Shown here: positions 1 through 13,168 of the stretch, one piece after another | Position numbering within the stretch: the stretch's first letter is position 1 | Layout: the number at the start of each line of letters is the position of its first letter | DNA from: Stappia sp. | GTDB taxonomy: Bacteria; Pseudomonadota; Alphaproteobacteria; Rhizobiales; Stappiaceae | DNA: 64,000 nucleotides | Reading direction: 5' to 3' | NCBI GenBank assembly: GCA_002722295.1 | Contig: PBLF01000029.1 | Coordinates: forward strand, 1-64,000 | Notes under the pieces: model-generated | The model's input: the letters and a program-made list of their open reading frames with translations, nothing else | Told to the model about the DNA's origin: nothing | Databases searched by the model: none | Translations under genes and position numbers: made by a program

Positions 1-293
1 GAAGTCGCCAAACTCCACCTCGATCATACACCTCGGTGACCACCCGGGATTACACCTTCGACGGCGCTGAAATTACACCACGTGCGTGGACGCTACCATC
101 GAACATGCGTTCGATGACGTCTCTGCCTTTGCAAAGGTATGGCGAGAAACAGTTTTTCCAGTTCTGTGTTTTGCGAGGTGGTATGTTGGGCGGAGATCCA
201 CGCGCTTTCATGATCCGACGGGTAGAAGAACATCTGCTTTGGCTCGATTGCGCGCAAACTGTTCCGCGCTCCTGCTCCCACCTTCAGCCCCCC
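1..293. other. Window start with no recognisable gene
   Basis: Short open frames occur here on both strands, but none looks like a known family and none has a convincing ribosome binding site. I see nothing further that I can name. The upstream neighbour lies outside the window. Confidence 0.5.
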
Positions 294-333
294 CCAACAA
301 AAACCCGCCCGATCGTTTCCGATGGGCGGGTTT
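294..333 (-). terminator. Rho-independent terminator of nrdJ
   Basis: The inverted repeat AAACCCGCCC (301-310) and GGGCGGGTTT (324-333) forms a 10-bp stem, and ATCG/CGAT inside the loop can extend it. Read on the minus strand it runs into a T-rich tract (complement of 293-303), so it fits termination of nrdJ, whose stop lies about 110 bp upstream. A weaker T-rich tract on the plus side could make it bidirectional. Confidence 0.8.
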
Positions 334-443
334 CGTGTTTTCGGGGGCCGTTTCGGTCTGACGCCGGATTGATCGGCCAGTCAGCCGGGCGGGGCTGAGA
401 GATCGGGGCGGCCGCTTGCGCAACGGCCCCTCCATCCCTGTCC

Positions 444-3400
444 TCAGCTGCAGCCGCTCGTGCCGCCGCAGGTGTCGCACTTCAGGCAGGTGCCGTTGCG
501 CACCATGGTGAAGTTGCCGCACTCGGGGCAACTCTCGCCCTCGTAGCCCTTCATCCGGGCCTGGGCGATGCGCTCCGCCGCGCTCGGCGCAGGGGCCGTC
601 GAGACCTCGACCCGGGCACCGGCCTCGCCACCGCGGGCGAAGGCCGTGGCCACCGCGCTCGTGGTTTGCGCCACCGGGCTGGAGCCCAGCTCCGCCGCGA
701 TCGCCTGTGTCAGGTTGCCGGCCGGCTCCCCGTTGCCCACCAGACGGAAGCGCTCCGTCTGGCCGCGCACAAGGCCGTGCGACACCACGCCCTGGCCGGC
801 GCGCTCGCGGGCCGCCGCCGTGTCGCCGCCGCCCTTCGTCTGGCCGCCGAAGACCTCCGGCGGGACATGGGCCAGCTCGTGACGGCCGAGGTAGGACACG
901 GCCAGCTCGCGGAACACGTAGTCCAGCACCGAGGTCGCGTTCTTGATCGCGTCGTTGCCCTGCACCATGCCCGCGGGCTCGAACTTGGTGAAGATGAAGG
1001 CGTCGACATACTCCTCGAGCGGCACGCCGTACTGCAGGCCGAGCGACACCGAGATGGCGAAGTTGTTGATGAACGCGCGAAGGGCGGAGCCTTCCTTGTT
1101 CATGTCGATGAAGATCTCGCCGAGGCGGCCGTCATCGTATTCGCCGGTGCGCAGGAAGATCGTGTGTCCGCCGATCTTGGCCTTCTGCGTGTAGCCCTTG
1201 CGCCGGGTGGGGAGCTTCTCCTGCTCGCGCACCACGCGCTCCACGATCCGCTCGACGATCTTCTCCGCCACCGCTTCCGCGCGCGCCGGCATCGACTGCG
1301 CGACGAGCTGCTCGGCGACGTCGTCCTCGTCCTCGTCGTCATCGGCGAGAAGCTGGGCGTTGAGCGGCTGGCTCAGCTTGGAGCCGTCGCGGTAGAGCGC
1401 GTTCGCCTTCAGCGCCAGGCGCCAGGACAGGAGGTAGGCCTCCTTGCAGTCCTCGACGGTGGCGTCATTGGGCATGTTGATCGTCTTGGAGATCGCGCCG
1501 GAGATGAACGGCTGTGCCGCCGCCATCATGCGGATGTGGCTCTCCACCGACAGGAAGCGCTTGCCCAGGCGACCGCACGGGTTGGCGCAGTCGAACACCG
1601 GATAGTGCTCTTCCTTGAGGAACGGCGCGCCTTCCAGCGTCATCGCGCCGCACACGTGGGTGTTCGCCGCCTCGATCTGTGCCTTGGAGAAGCCCAGATG
1701 CGCCAGAAGCTCGAAGGCGGGATCGTTCATCTGCTCCTCGCTGACGCCGAGCGCGGCCATCTGCGCATCGCCGAGCGTCCAGCGGTTGAACACGAACTTG
1801 ATGTCGAAGGCCGACTTCAGCGCGCCGCGCACCTTGTCCAGGCCCTCGTCGGTGAGGCCCTTGGCCCTGAGCGACGACGGGTTGACGTGCGGCGCCTGTT
1901 CCAGCGAGCCGTGGCCGACGGCATAGGCCTCGATCTCGGCGATCTGGCTCTCGGTGTAGCCGAGCGTGCGCAGGGCCTCCGGCACGGCGCGGTTGATGAT
2001 CTTGAAGTAGCCGCCGCCGGCCAGCTTCTTGAACTTCACCAGCGCGAAGTCGGGCTCGATGCCGGTCGTGTCGCAGTCCATCACGAGACCGATCGTGCCG
2101 GTCGGCGCGATCACGGTCGACTGGGCGTTGCGGTAGCCGTGCTGCTGGCCGAGCTCAAGCGCCTTGTCCCAGGCGCGCTGCGCGTGGTCCACTAGGCGCC
2201 GGTCCGGGCAGGAGGCGTGGTCGAGCGGCACCGGAACGGTGCTGAGCGCCTCGTAGCCCTCCGTCTCGCCATGGGCGGCGCGGCGGTGGTTGCGCATGAC
2301 GCGCAGCATGTGCTCGGCATTGTCCGCGTAGCCGGGGAAGGGGCCGAGCTCGCCGGCCATCTCCGCCGACGTGGCGTAGGCGACACCGGTCATGATCGCG
2401 CTCAGCGCGCCGCAGATCGCGCGGCCCTCGTCGCTGTCATAGGGAATGCCGGAGGTCATCAGCAGGCCGCCGATGTTGGCATAGCCCAGGCCCAGCGTGC
2501 GGTAGCGATAGGAGAGTTCCGCGATTTCCTTGGACGGGAACTGCGCCATCAGCACCGAGATTTCGAGCACCATGGTCCACAGGCGCACGCAATGCTCGTA
2601 GTTGTCCACGTCGAAGGCGCCGTCCGCGCCGCGGAACTGAAGCAGGTTCAGTGATGCGAGGTTGCAGGCCGTGTCGTCCAGGAACATGTATTCCGAGCAA
2701 GGGTTGGACGCGCGGATCTCGCCCGATGCCGGGCAGGTGTGCCAGTCGTTGATGGTCGTGTGGTACTGGATGCCCGGATCGGCGGAGGCCCAGGCCGCGT
2801 AGCCGATCTGCTCCCACAGGTCCTTCGCCTTCACCGTCTTGGTGACGCGGCCGTCCTTGCGGGCGGTGAGGTCCCACTCGCCGTCCTCGATCACCGCGCT
2901 CAGGAAGCCGTCCGTGACGCGCACCGAGTTGTTCGAGTTCTGGCCCGAAACGGTCAGATAGGCCTCGGAATCCCAGTCCGTGTTGTAGGTCGGGAACTCG
3001 ATCTTCGTGAAGCCCTGGCGGGCGAACTGGATGACGCGCTGGATGTAGTTCTCCGGCACCATCATCTTCTTCGCGGCGCGGATCTCGCGCTTCAGCGCCG
3101 GGTTGCGGGCCGGGTCGAAGCACTCGTTGTTGTCGGCCTCGCAGTTCACGCAGGCCTTCATGATCGCGGTCAGGTGCTTCTGGCAGATCTTGGAGCCGGT
3201 CACGAGCGCCGCGACCTTCTGCTCCTCCTTCACCTTCCAGCCGATGTAGTCCTCGATGTCGGGATGGTCGACGTCGACCACGACCATCTTGGCCGCGCGG
3301 CGCGTGGTGCCGCCCGACTTGATCGCGCCGGCGGCGCGGTCGCCGATCTTGAGGAAGCTCATCAGGCCGGAGGAGCGGCCGCCGCCCGACAGCTTTTCGC

Positions 3401-4124
3401 CCTCGCCGCGAACGCGCGAGAAGTTGGAGCCGGTGCCCGAGCCGTACTTGAACAGGCGCGCCTCGCGCACCCAAAGGTCCATGATGCCGTTCTCGTTGAC
3501 GAGATCGTCCTCGACCGACTGGATGAAGCAGGCATGCGGCTGCGGGTGCTCGTAGGCCGAGGCGGAGCGGGTCAACTCGCCGGTCTCGAAGTCCACGTAG
3601 TAGTGGCCCTGGCCCGGGCCGTCGATGCCGTAGGCCCAGTGCAGGCCGGTGTTGAACCACTGCGGCGAGTTCGGCGCCACCTTCTGGGTCGCCAGCATGT
3701 AGCGCAGCTCGTCATGGAACGCGCGGGCGTCGGCCTCGGTGTCGAAGTAGCCGCCCTTCCAGCCCCAGTAGGTCCAGGTGCCGGCGAGACGGTCGAAGAC
3801 CTGACGCGCGTCGATCTCGGAACCGGTGCGCTCGTCCTCGGGCAGGCCGGCGAGCGCGTCCTCGTCGGCCACGTGGCGCCACAGCCAGGAGGGAACGGTG
3901 TTCTCCTCGACCGGCTTCAGCTTCGTCGGGACCCCGGCCTTGCGGAAATACTTCTGCGCCAGGATGTCGGCCGCGACCTGCGAAAACTGGGCCGGAACGT
4001 CGATGTTCTCGAGCCGGAACACGATCGATCCGTCGGGATTGCGGATTTCGCTCGTGGCCACGCGAAATTCAATGTCGGCATAGGGCGACTGTCCGTCCCT
4101 CGTGTAGCGCCGCTCGATCTTCAT
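444..4124 (-). CDS. nrdJ: Vitamin B12-dependent (class II) ribonucleoside-diphosphate reductase
   Basis: This enzyme reduces ribonucleotides to deoxyribonucleotides for DNA synthesis, using adenosylcobalamin to make the thiyl radical, so it works with or without oxygen. The 1226-residue product has the ribonucleotide reductase barrel with the expected cysteine motifs: HACFIQSV (redox cysteine), NPCSE (radical cysteine in the finger loop) and [10 protein letters not shown] (second redox cysteine). The C-terminus carries zinc-finger-like cysteine pairs (CPECGN, CLKCDTC), as in long alphaproteobacterial NrdJ proteins. The open frame extends 29 codons further upstream, but [11 protein letters not shown] at 4124 is the usual start and follows a GGGG-containing leader. 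No other RNR gene is in the window. The upstream promoter carries two NrdR-type boxes (4319-4365). Confidence 0.97.
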   Translation of the reverse strand: MKIERRYTRDGQSPYADIEFRVATSEIRNPDGSIVFRLENIDVPAQFSQVAADILAQKYFRKAGVPTKLKPVEENTVPSWLWRHVADEDALAGLPEDERTGSEIDARQVFDRLAGTWTYWGWKGGYFDTEADARAFHDELRYMLATQKVAPNSPQWFNTGLHWAYGIDGPGQGHYYVDFETGELTRSASAYEHPQPHACFIQSVEDDLVNENGIMDLWVREARLFKYGSGTGSNFSRVRGEGEKLSGGGRSSGLMSFLKIGDRAAGAIKSGGTTRRAAKMVVVDVDHPDIEDYIGWKVKEEQKVAALVTGSKICQKHLTAIMKACVNCEADNNECFDPARNPALKREIRAAKKMMVPENYIQRVIQFARQGFTKIEFPTYNTDWDSEAYLTVSGQNSNNSVRVTDGFLSAVIEDGEWDLTARKDGRVTKTVKAKDLWEQIGYAAWASADPGIQYHTTINDWHTCPASGEIRASNPCSEYMFLDDTACNLASLNLLQFRGADGAFDVDNYEHCVRLWTMVLEISVLMAQFPSKEIAELSYRYRTLGLGYANIGGLLMTSGIPYDSDEGRAICGALSAIMTGVAYATSAEMAGELGPFPGYADNAEHMLRVMRNHRRAAHGETEGYEALSTVPVPLDHASCPDRRLVDHAQRAWDKALELGQQHGYRNAQSTVIAPTGTIGLVMDCDTTGIEPDFALVKFKKLAGGGYFKIINRAVPEALRTLGYTESQIAEIEAYAVGHGSLEQAPHVNPSSLRAKGLTDEGLDKVRGALKSAFDIKFVFNRWTLGDAQMAALGVSEEQMNDPAFELLAHLGFSKAQIEAANTHVCGAMTLEGAPFLKEEHYPVFDCANPCGRLGKRFLSVESHIRMMAAAQPFISGAISKTINMPNDATVEDCKEAYLLSWRLALKANALYRDGSKLSQPLNAQLLADDDEDEDDVAEQLVAQSMPARAEAVAEKIVERIVERVVREQEKLPTRRKGYTQKAKIGGHTIFLRTGEYDDGRLGEIFIDMNKEGSALRAFINNFAISVSLGLQYGVPLEEYVDAFIFTKFEPAGMVQGNDAIKNATSVLDYVFRELAVSYLGRHELAHVPPEVFGGQTKGGGDTAAARERAGQGVVSHGLVRGQTERFRLVGNGEPAGNLTQAIAAELGSSPVAQTTSAVATAFARGGEAGARVEVSTAPAPSAAERIAQARMKGYEGESCPECGNFTMVRNGTCLKCDTCGGTSGCS

Positions 4125-4318
4125 CCCTAAAGCCCCTTCAAACTGGACCCGCCGCTGACGGGTCACGCCAATCCGATCACGGCCGCAGCCGTGTGAGCGA
4201 TATGACGGCATACGCCGCAGGGCCTCGCGCGCGCCGCCGCGCGAAACCGCTTCATTCGCCTGCCTGTTGTGGCCGCTCGTGACCGATGGTCCGACCGACT
4301 CTTCGATTCTTTGGGTGA

Positions 4319-4365
4319 GCGCTAAATATAGTACATGCGCCCGTTCGCGTCACGATATATCGTGT
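4319..4365 (-). promoter_or_regulatory. nrdJ: nrdJ promoter overlapped by two NrdR-like boxes
   Basis: On the minus strand, GTGACG (complement of 4348-4353) and TATATT (complement of 4325-4330) are separated by exactly 17 bp and make a good sigma-70-type promoter. Box 2 at 4350-4365 (TCACGATATATCGTGT) is a near-perfect palindrome overlapping the -35. Box 1 at 4319-4334, with core CTAAATATAG, overlaps the -10. The box centres lie 31 bp apart, three helical turns, which is the arrangement known for NrdR, the ATP/dATP-sensing repressor of RNR genes. The transcript would start near 4317, leaving a 5' leader of about 190 nt. No B12-box is visible in that leader. The operator assignment is an inference from the consensus acaCwATATATwGtgt. 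Confidence 0.75.
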
Positions 4366-4388
4366 CGTCCGGGCGCAGGAATGCTCAG

Positions 4389-4420
4389 GCCGCTTTTCTG
4401 GAGCTTCAGAAAAGGGCGGC
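4389..4420. repeat. Inverted repeat upstream of the nrdJ promoter
   Basis: GCCG-CTTTTCTG (4389-4400) pairs with CAGAAAAG-gg-CGGC (4407-4420) around a 6-nt loop, giving a 12-bp stem with a 2-nt bulge. No T-run follows on either strand, so it is not a standard terminator. It could be a remnant terminator or a protein site. The rest of 4421-5009 (about 590 bp) contains no gene I can support, only an AT-richer stretch at about 4868-4920 that may hold the promoter of the next gene. Confidence 0.45.
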
Positions 4421-5009
4421 TCGAACGACCGCTTCGGACGTGTCCGCGAGTATGTCTGAGGTGATCCGAAAGGGCGCCGCGACGCCCTACGCCGGTTACG
4501 ATGTCTCGATGGCCTGACCCTAGGGTGAATCGATGCTGAACGTCAAGCGCGGCTCGCCAGAGTTTGTGGCTGGATCGGGGGTCGACAACAAAATGTAGTG
4601 TGTTCGTGTGGAAAACGACGGAACCGGTGGATAAGCCGGCTATGCCCCGGTGTCCGTTGGTTCCTGCCGCTTCCAGACGGTCTGGGCGCGTTCTTTTCCC
4701 CGCTCCGGCGCACAAGATATTGGGGGTGCGTGGCAATGCGGCACCATGGAACGGCGACAGGGCGCGGCAACAAGGAGCGATAGCCGGGGCAGGCGGGGAT
4801 ACCTGAGAGGCGCGGCGCGCGTGCGAGCGCGGGGGCACGGGCCGCGACCCTGGTGCGGGGCCGGGTCGATGAAAAGAAATTGACTCAATTTTTCCTGAAA
4901 TTCGGCTGAAACTTGATGCGAATTGCCCGTGTCCGCGCAATCGCGGTGCAATGCGGTTGTGCCAATGTCGCCGTCCGGTTGACCCATCTCAGGACGCGCG
5001 TGTGGCTTC

Positions 5010-5936
5010 ATGACCCGACATTATGCCTACGGACTGGACTTCGGTGACCTCGATATCGCGGTCGTCGATGATTCGAAGCCCATGCAGACGATCCTGCGCT
5101 CGACGCTGCTCAGCTTCCGCGTGCGGCGGGTGCGGACCTACGACACGGCCGAAACCGCGCTGGAGATGATGCGGCTCGATCCGCCCAACATGATTCTCAC
5201 CGACTGGCGCATGAAGCCGATGAGCGGCATCGGCCTGTTGCGCGCGGTGCGCCAGCGCAGGAATGCGCCGTTGTGCTTCCTGCCGGTGATCTTCGTCACC
5301 GCCCACGGAACGCGCACCCTTGTCGACCGGGTCCTGCGGGAGGGCGCGCAGCATGTTCTCGCAAAGCCCATCGCGCCGTCGGCCCTTTATGACCGCATCC
5401 TCTGGACGCTGCACGATTCGCGCCCGCTGGTTCTCACCGACGACGGGCGCTACGTGATCGAGGGCGTGGCCGACAATCTCGATGCCAAGATGCAGAAGTG
5501 GCACCAGATCGGCGGTGGCCGGAATCTCATCCGCATGGATCCGGCGAGCCCGGCGGCGAACCGTGCGATGCCGCTTGCCGCCGATGTGCGCAAGGCTGTC
5601 GCCGGCGGCCATCAGACGCCCCACGATCACGACGCGCCGCCAGCGCCCGCCCGCGACTATGGCTTTGCCCAGGTGCACGGCCACGCACATGGGCAGGGCA
5701 AGGGGGCGGACGCCGCCGCTTCGGCGGGCCGTCAAGGCGGGAGCGACACCCATCGGTCCGATGCCCCCCGCGATCCCGCCGGCCCAAAAGGCGGCGCGAA
5801 GCCGGGCGGTCCGCCGTCCAGGACAACCGGCGCCCGTGGCGTGTCGGGCGCAAGCGTTCCGGCCGGGGCCGTTCGCCGGAAGATGCCAGGTGGCGGGCCC
5901 GGGTTCGCGCAGGTGGCGCGCGAGCGGGTGCGATAG
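5010..5936 (+). CDS. Response-regulator receiver-domain protein with a long disordered tail
   Basis: Residues about 14-135 form a CheY-like receiver domain: the acidic pair D20/D21, the phosphoacceptor D65 (LTDWRM), T97 (VTA) and K119 (AKP) are all present. It should therefore be phosphorylated by a histidine kinase. No DNA-binding or catalytic output domain follows. After a short linker, residues about 175-308 are low-complexity, rich in Ala, Gly, Pro, Arg and His (GHQTPHDHDAPPAP), and probably disordered. The ATG at 5010 fits the start of the receiver fold. No cognate kinase is adjacent; the closest is the hybrid kinase at 10580. The target is unknown. The tail could be partly non-conserved read-out of GC-rich sequence. 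Confidence 0.8.
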   Translation: MTRHYAYGLDFGDLDIAVVDDSKPMQTILRSTLLSFRVRRVRTYDTAETALEMMRLDPPNMILTDWRMKPMSGIGLLRAVRQRRNAPLCFLPVIFVTAHGTRTLVDRVLREGAQHVLAKPIAPSALYDRILWTLHDSRPLVLTDDGRYVIEGVADNLDAKMQKWHQIGGGRNLIRMDPASPAANRAMPLAADVRKAVAGGHQTPHDHDAPPAPARDYGFAQVHGHAHGQGKGADAAASAGRQGGSDTHRSDAPRDPAGPKGGAKPGGPPSRTTGARGVSGASVPAGAVRRKMPGGGPGFAQVARERVR

Positions 5937-6027
5937 GCTGCTCACGTGCGCCGGTTCTTCGCATTGCGAAGCCGGACGCATTGCGGTATTGCCTGACCAA
6001 CCGAATGCAAACAGCAGGCCCGGCGCG

Positions 6028-6414
6028 ATGAAAACGCTCATCCTTCAGTTTTTCACCTGGTGGAACAGTGCCACCTGGGGCACCCGCTTCTTCACCTGGC
6101 GCAAGGGCGAGTTCGTCGGAAAGGACGAATTCGGCAACAGCTATTACCGTGAGCGCGGCGGCAAGAAGCGCTGGGTCATCTACAATGGCCTGGCCGAGGC
6201 TTCCACGATTCCTCCGGGCTGGCACGGCTGGATGCACCACCGCACCGACACGCCGCCGACCGAGATCGACTACAAGCCCCGCGCGTGGCAGGCCCCGCAC
6301 AAGCCCAACCGCACCGGCACGGCCGAGGCGTATCGCCCGCAGGGCTCGATCCTGACCCCGGCGAGCCGTCCGAAGGTCTCGGGCGACTATGAGGCCTGGT
6401 CGCCGGAAGGCTGA
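6028..6414 (+). CDS. NADH:ubiquinone oxidoreductase accessory subunit, NDUFA12 family
   Basis: This is a 128-residue homologue of the mitochondrial complex I accessory subunit NDUFA12 (B17.2), which in alphaproteobacteria sits on the peripheral arm. Family hallmarks are visible: an N-terminal aromatic segment (FFTWWNSATWGTRFFTWRKG), a VGKDEFGNSYYRER motif, RRW-like GKKRWVIYNG, and the PPGWHGWMHH signature. The frame is open for 182 codons upstream, but the ATG at 6028 gives the family N-terminus. The core nuo operon lies some 50 kb away in this window, so this subunit is encoded separately, as is common in the group. A terminator follows at 6447. Confidence 0.93.
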   Translation: MKTLILQFFTWWNSATWGTRFFTWRKGEFVGKDEFGNSYYRERGGKKRWVIYNGLAEASTIPPGWHGWMHHRTDTPPTEIDYKPRAWQAPHKPNRTGTAEAYRPQGSILTPASRPKVSGDYEAWSPEG

Positions 6415-6446
6415 TCTTGCGGGCCTGACACGGCCATGATGTTTCT

Positions 6447-6484
6447 AAACCCGGATGCGGCGCGGCCCGTGTCCGGGTTTTGCC
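6447..6484 (+). terminator. Terminator after the NDUFA12 gene
   Basis: AAACCCGGA (6447-6455) and TCCGGGTTT (6472-6480) form a 9-bp stem with a 16-nt loop, followed by a further T and then GCCGTTTTC. The long GC-rich loop makes it less ideal than others in the window. Confidence 0.6.
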
Positions 6485-6546
6485 GTTTTCGGGGGCGAGA
6501 GTGATGTCCCGCAGGCAGATTGCAGGGCAGGGGCTGGCAAGGGCAC

Positions 6547-8694
6547 ATGCGCGAGACGAAAGGTGACGACAGGTCGTCCGGGGCCGGGCGTGCGGGAAAA
6601 CGGCACTTTTCCCGCCTTGCCCGTGTTGCGCTCGGTCTGGCGGCGGCCGTCCTGGTCGCCGGTGTTGCCGGCGCCGGCTGGCTCGCCTGGTCCGTGCGCG
6701 CGGTGCCCGACGACATGGTCTCCGGCAAGGTCACGGTCTCGCGCAGCGTGATCGACCGCAACGGTCTGCTTCTGCGGGCTTTCCAGACGCCGGACGACCG
6801 CTGGCGGCTTGCGATCACGCCGCAGGAGGTCGATCCCCGCTATCTCGAGATGCTGCAGGCCTACGAGGACCGGCGCTTTCGCGACCACGGCGGCGTCGAT
6901 CCGCGCGCGCTGGTGCGCGCGGCGGTTCAACTCGTGACGAGCGGCCGGGTCGTCTCCGGTGCCTCGACACTCACCATGCAGACGGCGCGCCTGCTCATGG
7001 AGGGGCCGACGCGCTCGCTTTCCGCGAAGTGGCACCAGATCGTTCTTGCACTGGCCCTGGAGAGCAACCTGGACAAGGACGCGATCCTTACCCTCTATCT
7101 CACCCGCGCGCCCTTTGGCGGCAACATCGAAGGAGTGCGCGCCGCAAGCCTTGCCTGGTTCGGCAAGGAGCCGGCACGCCTCACACCGGCGGAGGCCGCA
7201 CTTCTCGTCGCCTTGCCGCAGTCGCCCGAGGCCCGCCGCCCGGACCGGTTTCCCGAGGCGGCGCGTGCCGCGCGGGACCGGGTGCTCCAGGTCATGGTCA
7301 CGCGCGGCGTGTTGAGCGAAGAGGAGGCGCGGGCGGCCTCGCGCGAGGATGTGCCGCGCCTGCGCCGGGACGTGCCGCTTGTCGCGGCCCATGCCGCGCG
7401 CGATGCGCTCGCCCGTCATCCGCAGGCGGAGGAAATCCGGCTGACGCTCGATGGCGCCCTTCAGGGGCGACTTGAGAAACTGGCGGCAAGCCGTGCCGCG
7501 CGAACGGGAAAACGGGTTTCGCTCGCCATCCTCGTTGCCGATCACGGGACCGGCGAGGTTCTGGCGCACGTCGGTTCGGCGGGGCTGCTGGACGAGGCCA
7601 GGCGCGGTCACGTCGACATGACGCACGCGGTGCGCTCGCCCGGCTCGACGCTGAAGCCGCTGATCTATGGCCTCGCCTTCGAGGAGGGGATCGCGCATCC
7701 CGACAGCCTGATCGACGACCGCCCCGTGACCCTGGCCGGCTACAGCCCGACCAATTTCGACATGTCCTTTCAGGGCACGGTGAGGGTCGCGGCGGCACTT
7801 CAGGCTTCGCTCAACGTCCCGGCGGTGGAACTTCTCGACGCGGTCGGGCCGGCACGGTTCGTGGCCAGGTTGCGCGCTTCGGGCGCGACCCCGCGCTTTC
7901 CCCCCGGCGAGATACCGGGGCTTGCGGCCGCGCTTGGCGGTTTCGGCATGACGCTGGATGAACTGGTCGCGCTGTATGGTGCCCTGGCGCGCGGCGGCGA
8001 GGCCCTGACACTCGTTCGCGAGCCGGAAGAACTCGACCGGGCGCGGCTGTCGCTGCCCCGCCGCGTGCTGTCGCAAACGGCGGCCTGGCGGATCGGGGAG
8101 ATCCTGTCCGAGGTGCCGCCGCCCGACACGGCGAACGGCGAGGGGATCGCCTACAAGACCGGAACGTCCTACGGCTACCGTGACGCCTGGGCCATCGGCT
8201 ACGACGGTCGCCATGTGGTCGGCGTCTGGGTTGGACGTGCCGACGGAACGCCGATCCCCGGCATCACCGGCTACCTGACCGCGGCGCCGGTGCTTTTCGA
8301 CGTCTTCCAGCGCATTTCTCCGGAGCGGGTGCGCCTGCCGCAGCGCCCGCGTTCGATTGGTGTCGAGGATCGTGTCCCCGCGCCGCTCACGCATGCCCGC
8401 ACGCGCAACCCGCGCCGCGAGGCGGGAGGTGCTGCGGGACCGGAGATCTTCTCCCCGCCCGACGGGGCGACCGTCGACCTGGGTCTCGGGTTGCCCGGCG
8501 GGGGTGGCGCGCCGCTGACGGTGAAACTGCGGCGCGGACGCGCGCCCTACGTCTGGCTTGCCAACGGGGCTCCGGTGGAAAGCGGGCCCTTCGCGCGCTC
8601 GGTCACCATCAGGCCGGACGGTCCGGGAACGACCGTGATCTCTGTCATCGACGCGGACGGACGATCCGCGCGCGTGACCCTCGATCTCAGGTGA
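6547..8694 (+). CDS. pbpC: Penicillin-binding protein 1C (transglycosylase/transpeptidase)
   Basis: This is a bifunctional peptidoglycan synthase anchored in the inner membrane and acting in the periplasm. After a basic cytoplasmic head, a hydrophobic segment at about residues 27-47 anchors it. The GT51 domain shows [14 protein letters not shown] with catalytic E107. The transpeptidase domain has the SxxK motif with S367 and K370 (SPGSTLKP) and a KTG box at K537 ([13 protein letters not shown]). A C-terminal domain at about residues 630-715 matches the PbpC-specific tail. Its length (715 aa) is normal for PbpC. The ATG at 6547 is preferred over an in-frame TTG at 6520. PbpC is usually genetically paired with an alpha-2-macroglobulin; here that partner starts 4.6 kb downstream on the same strand. 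Confidence 0.95.
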   Translation: MRETKGDDRSSGAGRAGKRHFSRLARVALGLAAAVLVAGVAGAGWLAWSVRAVPDDMVSGKVTVSRSVIDRNGLLLRAFQTPDDRWRLAITPQEVDPRYLEMLQAYEDRRFRDHGGVDPRALVRAAVQLVTSGRVVSGASTLTMQTARLLMEGPTRSLSAKWHQIVLALALESNLDKDAILTLYLTRAPFGGNIEGVRAASLAWFGKEPARLTPAEAALLVALPQSPEARRPDRFPEAARAARDRVLQVMVTRGVLSEEEARAASREDVPRLRRDVPLVAAHAARDALARHPQAEEIRLTLDGALQGRLEKLAASRAARTGKRVSLAILVADHGTGEVLAHVGSAGLLDEARRGHVDMTHAVRSPGSTLKPLIYGLAFEEGIAHPDSLIDDRPVTLAGYSPTNFDMSFQGTVRVAAALQASLNVPAVELLDAVGPARFVARLRASGATPRFPPGEIPGLAAALGGFGMTLDELVALYGALARGGEALTLVREPEELDRARLSLPRRVLSQTAAWRIGEILSEVPPPDTANGEGIAYKTGTSYGYRDAWAIGYDGRHVVGVWVGRADGTPIPGITGYLTAAPVLFDVFQRISPERVRLPQRPRSIGVEDRVPAPLTHARTRNPRREAGGAAGPEIFSPPDGATVDLGLGLPGGGGAPLTVKLRRGRAPYVWLANGAPVESGPFARSVTIRPDGPGTTVISVIDADGRSARVTLDLR

Positions 8695-8715
8695 AAATCG
8701 AGCCTGTCCGGTGTG

Positions 8716-8744
8716 TTGCGTCGCGCGCGAGCCGCGACTATTGT
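8716..8744 (+). promoter_or_regulatory. dapA: Candidate promoter for dapA
   Basis: TTGCGT (8716-8721) and TATTGT (8739-8744) are separated by 17 bp, which would start transcription near 8751, about 48 nt before dapA. It lies just downstream of the pbpC stop codon. This is a pattern match only. Confidence 0.5.
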
Positions 8745-8798
8745 GCGCCACCCGGACGGGGTCCGTCCGGCCCACCTGCTAACTCCAAGAGGACTGTC

Positions 8799-9677
8799 AT
8801 GTTCAAGGGATCGATCCCAGCACTCGTCACGCCGTTCCGGAACGGGTCGGTGGACGAGAAATCGTTCCAGGAGTTGGTGGACTGGCAGGTCAAAGAGGGC
8901 AGCCATGGTCTCGTCCCGGTCGGAACGACCGGCGAGAGCCCGACGCTGAGCCATGCGGAGCACAAGCGCGTCATCGAGCTGTGCCTCGAGGCGAATGCGG
9001 GGCGCGTGCCGGTGATCGCCGGCGCCGGCTCGAACAACACCACCGAGGCCATCGAACTGGCCGTGCACGCCGAGAAGGCGGGCGCGGACGGTCTGCTCGT
9101 GGTCATGCCCTACTACAACAAGCCGAACCAGGCCGGGATGCTCGCCCATTACAAGGCGATCGACGAGGCGGTCGGAATTCCGATCATCATCTACAACATC
9201 CCCGGTCGCTCGGTCGTGGACATGCAGCCCGAGACCATGGCGGAACTTTTCCGCACCACGCGCAACATCAAGGGCGTCAAGGATGCGACCGCCAACATGG
9301 CCCGCACCAGCCGCCAGCGCGAACTGTGCGGACCCGACTTCATCCAGCTTTCGGGTGAGGATATCACCGCGCTCGGCTTCAACGCCCATGGCGGGCGGGG
9401 CTGCATTTCGGTGACCGCGAACGTGGCCCCTGGCCTGTGCTCGCAGTTCCAGGAAGCGACCCTTGCCGGCGACTACGTGAAGGCGCTGGAGCTTCAGGAC
9501 AGGCTCGCACCGCTTCACAACGCGCTCTTCATCGAGCCGAACCCGACCGGCGTGAAATACGCCCTGTCGCTGATCGACAAGCTGGAGTACGAACTGCGGC
9601 TCCCGATGGTGCCGGTCGCTCCCGCGACCCGCACGGCGATCCGCGACGCGATGGTCCACGCCGGCCTTCTCAACTGA
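8799..9677 (+). CDS. dapA: 4-hydroxy-tetrahydrodipicolinate synthase
   Basis: This cytoplasmic enzyme condenses pyruvate with aspartate semialdehyde, the committed step toward diaminopimelate and lysine. The 292-residue product is full length for the family. Visible motifs include GTTGESPTL (substrate-binding threonines), the catalytic tyrosine in YNIPGRSV and the Schiff-base lysine in NIKGVKDAT. The ATG at 8799 is preceded by AAGAGGA at good distance, although the frame is open 36 codons upstream. It supplies the peptidoglycan cross-link amino acid next to pbpC. A hairpin terminator follows at 9708. Confidence 0.97.
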   Translation: MFKGSIPALVTPFRNGSVDEKSFQELVDWQVKEGSHGLVPVGTTGESPTLSHAEHKRVIELCLEANAGRVPVIAGAGSNNTTEAIELAVHAEKAGADGLLVVMPYYNKPNQAGMLAHYKAIDEAVGIPIIIYNIPGRSVVDMQPETMAELFRTTRNIKGVKDATANMARTSRQRELCGPDFIQLSGEDITALGFNAHGGRGCISVTANVAPGLCSQFQEATLAGDYVKALELQDRLAPLHNALFIEPNPTGVKYALSLIDKLEYELRLPMVPVAPATRTAIRDAMVHAGLLN

Positions 9678-9707
9678 GGCGGCGGGAGCGGACCGGAACG
9701 AGGACGG

Positions 9708-9733
9708 ACGGGAGGCCTCGTGCCTCCCGTTTC
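9708..9733 (+). terminator. Terminator-like hairpin after dapA
   Basis: ACGGGAGGC (9708-9716) pairs with GCCTCCCGT (9722-9730) around a 5-nt loop and is followed by TTTCATC. The stem is strong but the T-run is short, so it may attenuate rather than fully stop transcription into smpB. Confidence 0.65.
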
Positions 9734-9749
9734 ATCATGAAGGCAGGAC

Positions 9750-10229
9750 ATGGCGCAGAAACGCCCAGGTGACGCCAACCGCAAGGTCGTCGCGGAAAAC
9801 CGCAAGGCCCGGTTCAATTACGAGATCGAGGACACGCTCGAGGCCGGCATCGTGCTGACCGGCACCGAGGTGAAGGCCCTGCGTCTGGGCAAGTCCATGA
9901 TCGCGGAGAGCTACGCCTCCTTCGAGGGCGGCGAGCTGTGGCTCATCAATTCCTACGTGCCGGAATACCTGCAGGCCAACCGCTTCAACCATGAGCCGCG
10001 CCGCCGGCGCAAGCTGCTGATCCACAAGCGGGAAATGGCAAGGTTGTCCGATGCCGTCTCCAAGGACGGCAAGACCATCGTGCCGCTTCGCCTCTATTTC
10101 AACGAGGATGGCCGGGCAAAGCTGGAGCTTGCTCTGGCGCGCGGCAAGAAGCTGCATGACAAGCGCGAGACCGAGCGCAAGCGCGACTGGGACAGGCAGA
10201 AGGCGCGTCTGCTCAAGACCGCCGGCTAG
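9750..10229 (+). CDS. smpB: SsrA-binding protein (trans-translation factor)
   Basis: SmpB binds tmRNA and delivers it to stalled ribosomes, so that truncated proteins are tagged and released. The 159-residue product shows the conserved N-terminal [18 protein letters not shown], the [11 protein letters not shown] motif and the basic tail ([19 protein letters not shown]) that enters the decoding centre. The length is typical. The tmRNA gene itself is not recognised in this window. Confidence 0.97.
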   Translation: MAQKRPGDANRKVVAENRKARFNYEIEDTLEAGIVLTGTEVKALRLGKSMIAESYASFEGGELWLINSYVPEYLQANRFNHEPRRRRKLLIHKREMARLSDAVSKDGKTIVPLRLYFNEDGRAKLELALARGKKLHDKRETERKRDWDRQKARLLKTAG

Positions 10230-10579
10230 CGGTGTTGAAAAGCGAGCCTTTCCGCTGTTCAAAACCCTGTGCCCCGGCTGTGCCTGCGTCGTGGAATACG
10301 TCTCGCCGCGCCGTTTGAAATCATGTGCATATATCGTGGATAAGACTGTGCGCGGGGCGTGGGCGCCCTGTGCATGAGCTCTGCGTGCATGTGGATCATC
10401 CTGTCGACAGGCACCGGAAAAGACGTGGATGATGAGAGGGGAACGGCGGTGCCGTCGCGGTACGCCGTTTGCGGTGGCGGTGTCAGGTTTCTGAGTTCCC
10501 GGACGAATTGAGGGCTTGTGCGCCGCGAGCGAAATCGTGTCAGGATGCCGCAGGGGAATATTCGGGCGGGCCTTTCACG
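10230..10579 (+). other. 350-bp spacer between smpB and the hybrid kinase
   Basis: No gene is supported. A weak stem can form just after smpB (TTGAA-AGCG with CGCT-TTCAA, about 10234-10262), without a T-run. Three GTGCAT-type motifs occur between about 10322 and 10393. A TTGAAA/GATAAG pair with an 18-bp spacer near 10315-10344 could be a promoter for the kinase. All of this is weak evidence. Confidence 0.35.

Positions 10580-13168
<2,589 letters not shown>

Noticed and set aside
666..2195. Long plus-strand open frame across nrdJ
   Set aside because: It is antisense to the clearly real nrdJ and shows no family motifs; high GC content creates long mirror frames.
4125..4316. Cobalamin riboswitch in the nrdJ leader
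   Set aside because: The 190-nt leader was checked for a B12-box-like core (GCCACTG) and none was seen.
4586..4601. Third NrdR-like box (CAACAAAATGTAGTGT)
   Set aside because: No partner box lies 31 bp away and no promoter overlaps it, so it may be chance; mentioned only as a weak possibility.
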